A stretch of 64,000 bases of DNA, from positions 1 through 64,000 of the forward strand of contig NZ_QMEU01000004.1 of assembly GCF_003284975.1 (NCBI RefSeq). Direction: 5' to 3'. Shown here one piece after another: positions 59,972-64,000 of this stretch. The position numbers and the translations under genes were made by a program. This DNA is from Mycobacterium colombiense (GTDB lineage Bacteria > Actinomycetota > Actinomycetes > Mycobacteriales > Mycobacteriaceae). Below the pieces are notes generated by a model, which made no database searches, was not told where the DNA came from, and worked only from the letters and a program-made list of their open reading frames with translations. How positions within the stretch are numbered: the first letter of the stretch is position 1; every line of letters starts with the position of its first letter.

Positions 59972-60411
59972 GCCGACTTGACCCTGCACTGGACGTCGGC
60001 GTCCTGATGGTCGCCGGATTGCTCGTCGCGGATGACGCCGTCCACCAACATCCGGCAACCGACCTGACCGCCGTGGACGTGCACCGAGATGCTGCCGGAC
60101 GCCACCGTGAGCGTGGTCGTCTCCGTGTGGGACCACGGCAGGGTGGTGATGTCGACCTGATGCGGATGGCCGTCGATGTCGACGTAGACGAGTTTTCCGC
60201 CCTGGCCGGCGTCGCCGAACACCTCGTAGGTGATCCGCTTGATATTGAACTCCTCGGGTGCCTGCGGACCGTTGACGGTGATGACCGGCTCCGGTTCGGA
60301 GAACTGATGCACCTTGTACATGCAGAGCAGGCCCACGCCGACCGCGACCACGGCGACCAACGGCATCCAGGTTCGCGCGAGGACGGTCCGACCGACGAAA
60401 CGAGGGCTCAT
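59968..60411 (-). CDS. MmpS-family accessory protein
   Basis: A 147-residue partner of the overlapping mmpL. One N-terminal membrane helix (WMPLVAVVAVGVGLLCMYKVH), then the periplasmic domain with KRITYEVFGDAGQGGKLVYVDIDGHPHQVDITTLPWSHTET and two Cys (VGCRMLVDGV, VQCRV) that form the MmpS disulfide. It assists export by the MmpL pump. The ATG at 60411 has GAGG upstream. TACTAT 65-70 bases upstream and a partial palindrome beyond it may form the operon promoter and operator. Confidence 0.9.
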   Translation of the reverse strand: MSPRFVGRTVLARTWMPLVAVVAVGVGLLCMYKVHQFSEPEPVITVNGPQAPEEFNIKRITYEVFGDAGQGGKLVYVDIDGHPHQVDITTLPWSHTETTTLTVASGSISVHVHGGQVGCRMLVDGVIRDEQSGDHQDADVQCRVKSA

Positions 60412-60475
60412 TCGATCACCTCTCGCGACCCGGTCCGGACATCGTGATCGTGCCCCCCGCCCTCGTGCCCGCCAA

Positions 60476-60510
60476 ATAGTAGACGGTCATGTGCTCAATT
60501 GACACATCAT
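60476..60510 (-). promoter_or_regulatory. Possible mmpS-mmpL promoter with partial palindrome
   Basis: On the minus strand TACTAT (60481-60476) is a good -10. Just upstream, around 60488-60508, TCAATTGA is flanked by ATGTG and CACAT, an imperfect palindrome of operator size overlapping the -35. mmpSL operons are often controlled by a repressor, but no regulator gene is adjacent. Confidence 0.4.
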
Positions 60511-60610
60511 GGTGCAAAGACTCCGGACAGCGCAACCCGGACACGACCTCGAAGGCCAGCTGGCCCACCCGGGCGCCCGGTGGGCGCAGCACGCCCAGTC
60601 TCGTCGTGCG

Positions 60611-61036
60611 TCAGGCCAGCTTCTTCAGCCGCCGCCGCAGCCGCGCGCTGCGGCGAATCTGAATGGCCAGGTTTGTCGAGGTCAACATGGGGATCACCCC
60701 GAGGAATGTGCGCTCCGAGGGCGTCGCCCCATGCAGATGGTAGAGACTGCCGAAGACGAAAAAGCAGCCGAGCATGAACAACGCGCCCGGGATGCACAGG
60801 GTCATCAACGAACCGCGATCGGCAACGACCTGCTTGGCGTAGTCCACCTCGGCCGGGGACATCGATTCGCCTTTGCGGACCTTGTGCAAAACCGCTTTGG
60901 CGCTGCCGATCTCTTCACTGACCGGAGCAGTCGTTCGGCGCTCCAAGCGATTTACGTGCACGGCGGCGACGGCGGCCAGCGTCACGGCCAGGACGAGGGT
61001 GACCATGGTCAGCAGACCATAGAAGTACGTGCTCAT
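60611..61036 (-). CDS. Conserved hypothetical membrane protein, 141 residues
   Basis: An integral-membrane protein: an N-terminal helix (YFYGLLTMVTLVLAVTLAAVAAVHV), a charged cytosolic-type segment (RLERRTTAPVSEEIGSAKAVLHKVRKGESMSPAEVDYAKQVVADRG), then helices around LMTLCIPGALFMLGCFFVFGSLYHL and TFLGVIPMLTSTNLAIQI, ending in a very basic tail (RRSARLRRRLKKLA). No named family recognised. AAGGA precedes the ATG at 61036. It follows a 57-residue membrane protein on the same strand and may share its transcript. Confidence 0.7.
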   Translation of the reverse strand: MSTYFYGLLTMVTLVLAVTLAAVAAVHVNRLERRTTAPVSEEIGSAKAVLHKVRKGESMSPAEVDYAKQVVADRGSLMTLCIPGALFMLGCFFVFGSLYHLHGATPSERTFLGVIPMLTSTNLAIQIRRSARLRRRLKKLA

Positions 61037-61071
61037 TTTCAGTCCTTGCTCCGCTGTTGGACTTCCGAAGA

Positions 61072-61245
61072 CTAATCTCGGTCCCTGATCACGTCCCGGA
61101 TGACCAGTCCGAGCAGGACGATCAGGCCCAGCGGCACCAGGAGCTTGAAGACGACCGAGGCGTGGCTGTACAGCAAGCAGTAGGCGATCGTCCCGATCAC
61201 CACCATGGTGAGCAGGATGGCGCGATTGATCTTGTCCGTACTCAT
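61072..61245 (-). CDS. Small membrane protein, 57 residues
   Basis: An open frame from ATG 61245 to TAG 61072 encodes MSTDKINRAILLTMVVIGTIAYCLLYSHASVVFKLLVPLGLIVLLGLVIRDVIRDRD in effect: two hydrophobic helices (about 9-26 and 31-50) joined by a short SHAS turn and closed by a charged tail. TAGGTT six bases before the ATG suggests a leaderless message. The next gene (60611) starts 35 bases beyond its stop on the same strand. No family recognised; coding nature is inferred from the clean two-helix pattern and third-position GC. Confidence 0.6.
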   Translation of the reverse strand: MSTDKINRAILLTMVVIGTIAYCLLYSHASVVFKLLVPLGLIVLLGLVIRDVIRDRD

Positions 61246-61276
61246 TGCAGGAACCTAACTTCTCGGCGGCGAGACC

Positions 61277-62767
61277 TCAAAACCCGAAGTCGCCACCACC
61301 GCCGGAATCGGAACCGCCGCCGCCGAAGTCCGAACCGCCCCCGAAATCGGAGCCGCCGGAATCCCAGCCGCCGCCGGAATCCCAGCCACCGTCGAACCCC
61401 ACGTCACCGCCGCCGGAGTAGGTGGCGTCGTTGCCCGCGAATCCGACGTCGGCGCCACCGGAGTCCTGGTAGCCGCCGGTGAACCCCACATCGGCCGGCG
61501 CGCTGTCGTAACCGGTTTGCTGTCCGCCGTCGTAGCCGTAGCTGTTCGCATCGGCGAACGCGGAGTCGCGGCCGGCCTCGAAGCCGCGCTCGTAGTTGCC
61601 GCCCCAATGATCGTCAAGCAGCGCGTCCATCAGCAGCACGTCGGTCAGCGCCCACGTCCAGCCGGGACCCCAGAACGCGTACGGGTAATAGCCGGGGTAG
61701 AAGAACATCCCGTTGTGGTAGCCACCGCCGTAGTAGTACGGGTAACCCGGCTGCGCGGTGGTGCTGTAGTTGTTGTTGTTGATCGTCACCGTTTCGCCGG
61801 TGTCGGGGTCCTTGGTGCGCACCGTGGCCTGCTTGCGGTCGTCGGCCGGGACCGAGGTCACTGCGGCGACGTCGGGCTGGCGTGGGTCGAGCTTCCGGTT
61901 GGCCTTGTTGACCGTGGACTCGACCACCCGCAAATGCGCCCGCGCGGCGCCGTAATCGCCTTTCTCGTAAGCCTTTCGGGCGTCGTACAGGCTTGCGTTG
62001 GCTTTGAGCGACTCGGCGCTGACGTCGACGCCGTCGGCGGTCAGCACCGCGTTGTCCAGGTCACTGACGTTCGACGTGGCCGTGATCAGTTCCTGCTTGA
62101 TCTCCTCGCGCGCCTCGGAATCCTTGCGATGCTTACGGTTTCGGCTGACGGCGAACCAGAACAGGCCGGCCATGGCCAGCGCGATGCCGAAGATGACCAG
62201 CGTCACCTTCAACCACGCCCACTCGTCGTGCTTTTCATGCGCGACCGGCGACGTGGTCACCGGTCCGGCGGGGCCCGCGTTGGCACTCGCCAGCTTGCCG
62301 ACGAAGGCGCTCGTGGCGCCGTACGGGTCGTTACGATGTTCCCTCGCCGACTGATTCATGAACTGGTCGACGTTGTCCGCGATCGCCTTGGGCACGTTGT
62401 AGGCGCGCACGTGGTAGCCGCGAGCGTCGATGACGAGGATGACGCCGCTGAATTCGGCGTTACGGCCCAGCATGGCGGTGTGTACGGCGTCGGCGGTGGT
62501 CACCCCGCTCTGCGCGGGCGACACTGCCGCGACCCACACCGGAGGGCCCGCACTCCACCTCCACGAGCTGGTGAGAATCTGCTCGTTCAGCCTGTCGGGG
62601 TGCTGCAGCGGTGGTCTGGCACCCGGATCGACCACCACATGCGTCTGGGCGTCGAACCTGCTCACCAGCTGGTCCGTGTAAGTGTCGGCCGAAGCGCTCG
62701 GCACCAACAGCACGGCCAGTGCCACGGTCAGCGGCACCAGGACAAGGCTGCGGAAGCGTAAGGTCAC
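61277..62767 (-). CDS. Exported TPM-like membrane protein with Gly/Asp/Ser repeat tail
   Basis: A 496-residue protein. Signal peptide (FRSLVLVPLTVALAVLLVPSASA), then an extracytoplasmic domain (about 30-165) resembling the TPM fold (VWVAAVSPAQSGVTTADAVHTAMLGRN, GVILVIDARGYHVRAYNVPKAIADNV). One membrane helix follows (LKVTLVIFGIALAMAGLFWFAV), a helical cytosolic region with KAYEKGDYGAARAHLRVVESTVNKANRKL, a Tyr/Gly/Pro-rich part, and a C-terminal run of VGF/SGG/DFGGG repeats. The Gly-rich tail is typical of TPM proteins. The GTG at 62767 has AGGAG; the longer frame upstream lacks a signal start. Confidence 0.75.
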   Translation of the reverse strand: MTLRFRSLVLVPLTVALAVLLVPSASADTYTDQLVSRFDAQTHVVVDPGARPPLQHPDRLNEQILTSSWRWSAGPPVWVAAVSPAQSGVTTADAVHTAMLGRNAEFSGVILVIDARGYHVRAYNVPKAIADNVDQFMNQSAREHRNDPYGATSAFVGKLASANAGPAGPVTTSPVAHEKHDEWAWLKVTLVIFGIALAMAGLFWFAVSRNRKHRKDSEAREEIKQELITATSNVSDLDNAVLTADGVDVSAESLKANASLYDARKAYEKGDYGAARAHLRVVESTVNKANRKLDPRQPDVAAVTSVPADDRKQATVRTKDPDTGETVTINNNNYSTTAQPGYPYYYGGGYHNGMFFYPGYYPYAFWGPGWTWALTDVLLMDALLDDHWGGNYERGFEAGRDSAFADANSYGYDGGQQTGYDSAPADVGFTGGYQDSGGADVGFAGNDATYSGGGDVGFDGGWDSGGGWDSGGSDFGGGSDFGGGGSDSGGGGDFGF

Positions 62768-62886
62768 ATCTCTCCTGCCACGAGTCGTTCTCTCGATCGC
62801 GGGGCCGCGACAACGTCCCAGTGCACCCTGCTCGTGAGCGCCCACCCTAGCCCGTTTCGGGCGGCTCTGCCGCGGGGCGGGTTGGG

Positions 62887-62900
62887 CCGGTCGCGACCGG
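62887..62900. terminator. Palindrome just after glgP, candidate terminator
   Basis: CCGGTCGCGACCGG is a perfect 14-base palindrome 16 bases past the glgP stop. A second hairpin, GCCCG-TTT-CGGGC, lies at 62850-62862. Neither has a U-tract. Confidence 0.35.
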
Positions 62901-62915
62901 ACTACCCGGCCGGCG

Positions 62916-64000
<1,085 letters not shown>

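Noticed and set aside
57398-60007. Two long plus-strand frames opposite mmpL
   Set aside because: Shadows of a clear RND transporter gene.
61290-61460. Short repeats suggestive of a CRISPR or VNTR array
   Set aside because: They are in frame, imperfect and encode the Gly-rich tail of the TPM-like protein.
61517-62761. 414-codon plus-strand frame opposite the TPM-like gene
   Set aside because: No signal peptide or domain; the minus-strand product has a signal peptide, membrane helix and ribosome site.

Overview
This is a GC-rich actinobacterial window that reads throughout as Mycobacterium. Markers are an MmpS/MmpL pair, DUF732-type secreted proteins, F420-dependent enzymes, a mycofactocin-coupled dehydrogenase, a LytR-CpsA-Psr ligase, Rv1900c-type hydrolase-cyclase fusions, a 13E12/DUF222 HNH protein under a mycobacterial LexA box, and many promoters that appear to give leaderless mRNAs. 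The block 31.3-38.4 kb (citE-like, DUF222, DUF488, two crcB, pgm, MFS) resembles the pgmA-crcB neighbourhood of M. tuberculosis as I remember it. I cannot name the species; a non-tuberculous mycobacterium is most likely.

Layout. 0-8 kb: a partial BadF-type kinase, a VOC protein, two nucleotide cyclases, and a small sugar-modification group (methyltransferase, glycosyltransferase, UDP-glucuronate decarboxylase-like). 8-21 kb: cell-envelope and housekeeping genes (M15 peptidase, serine hydrolase, LCP ligase, transaldolase, desaturase, STAS protein, PhyH oxygenase, phospholipase D), with two gene remnants at 15.1 and 16.7 kb. 21-31 kb: Ogt overlapped by an ECF sigma factor, an MpaB oxygenase divergent from a TetR regulator with a clear operator between them, a second hydrolase-cyclase, an F420 oxidoreductase, SelO, hemerythrin and ferritin-like proteins. 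31-41.8 kb: the pgm/crcB block, tRNA-Ala(GGC), then several proteins of unknown function, including one of 715 residues.

41.8-52 kb is the most distinctive part: a catabolic locus with two paralogous Rieske oxygenase alpha subunits. Each is followed directly by a paralogous protein of about 110 residues of unknown function. They share one flavin/2Fe-2S reductase and sit with an aldehyde dehydrogenase, an unusual amidohydrolase, a MarR regulator, an SDR, a TauD-type dioxygenase, a carboxymuconolactone decarboxylase-like protein and a [3Fe-4S]-type ferredoxin. An 18-base element (17 of 18 identical) lies in both main promoter regions and is probably the MarR operator. The substrate cannot be read from the sequence.

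52-64 kb: an enolase-fold protein lacking key enolase residues, a single-chain ECF-type transporter, a mycofactocin-type SDR, MmpL/MmpS, small membrane proteins, a Gly-rich TPM-like protein and the C-terminal part of glycogen phosphorylase, which runs off the right edge. No insertion sequence, prophage, CRISPR array or rRNA was seen.
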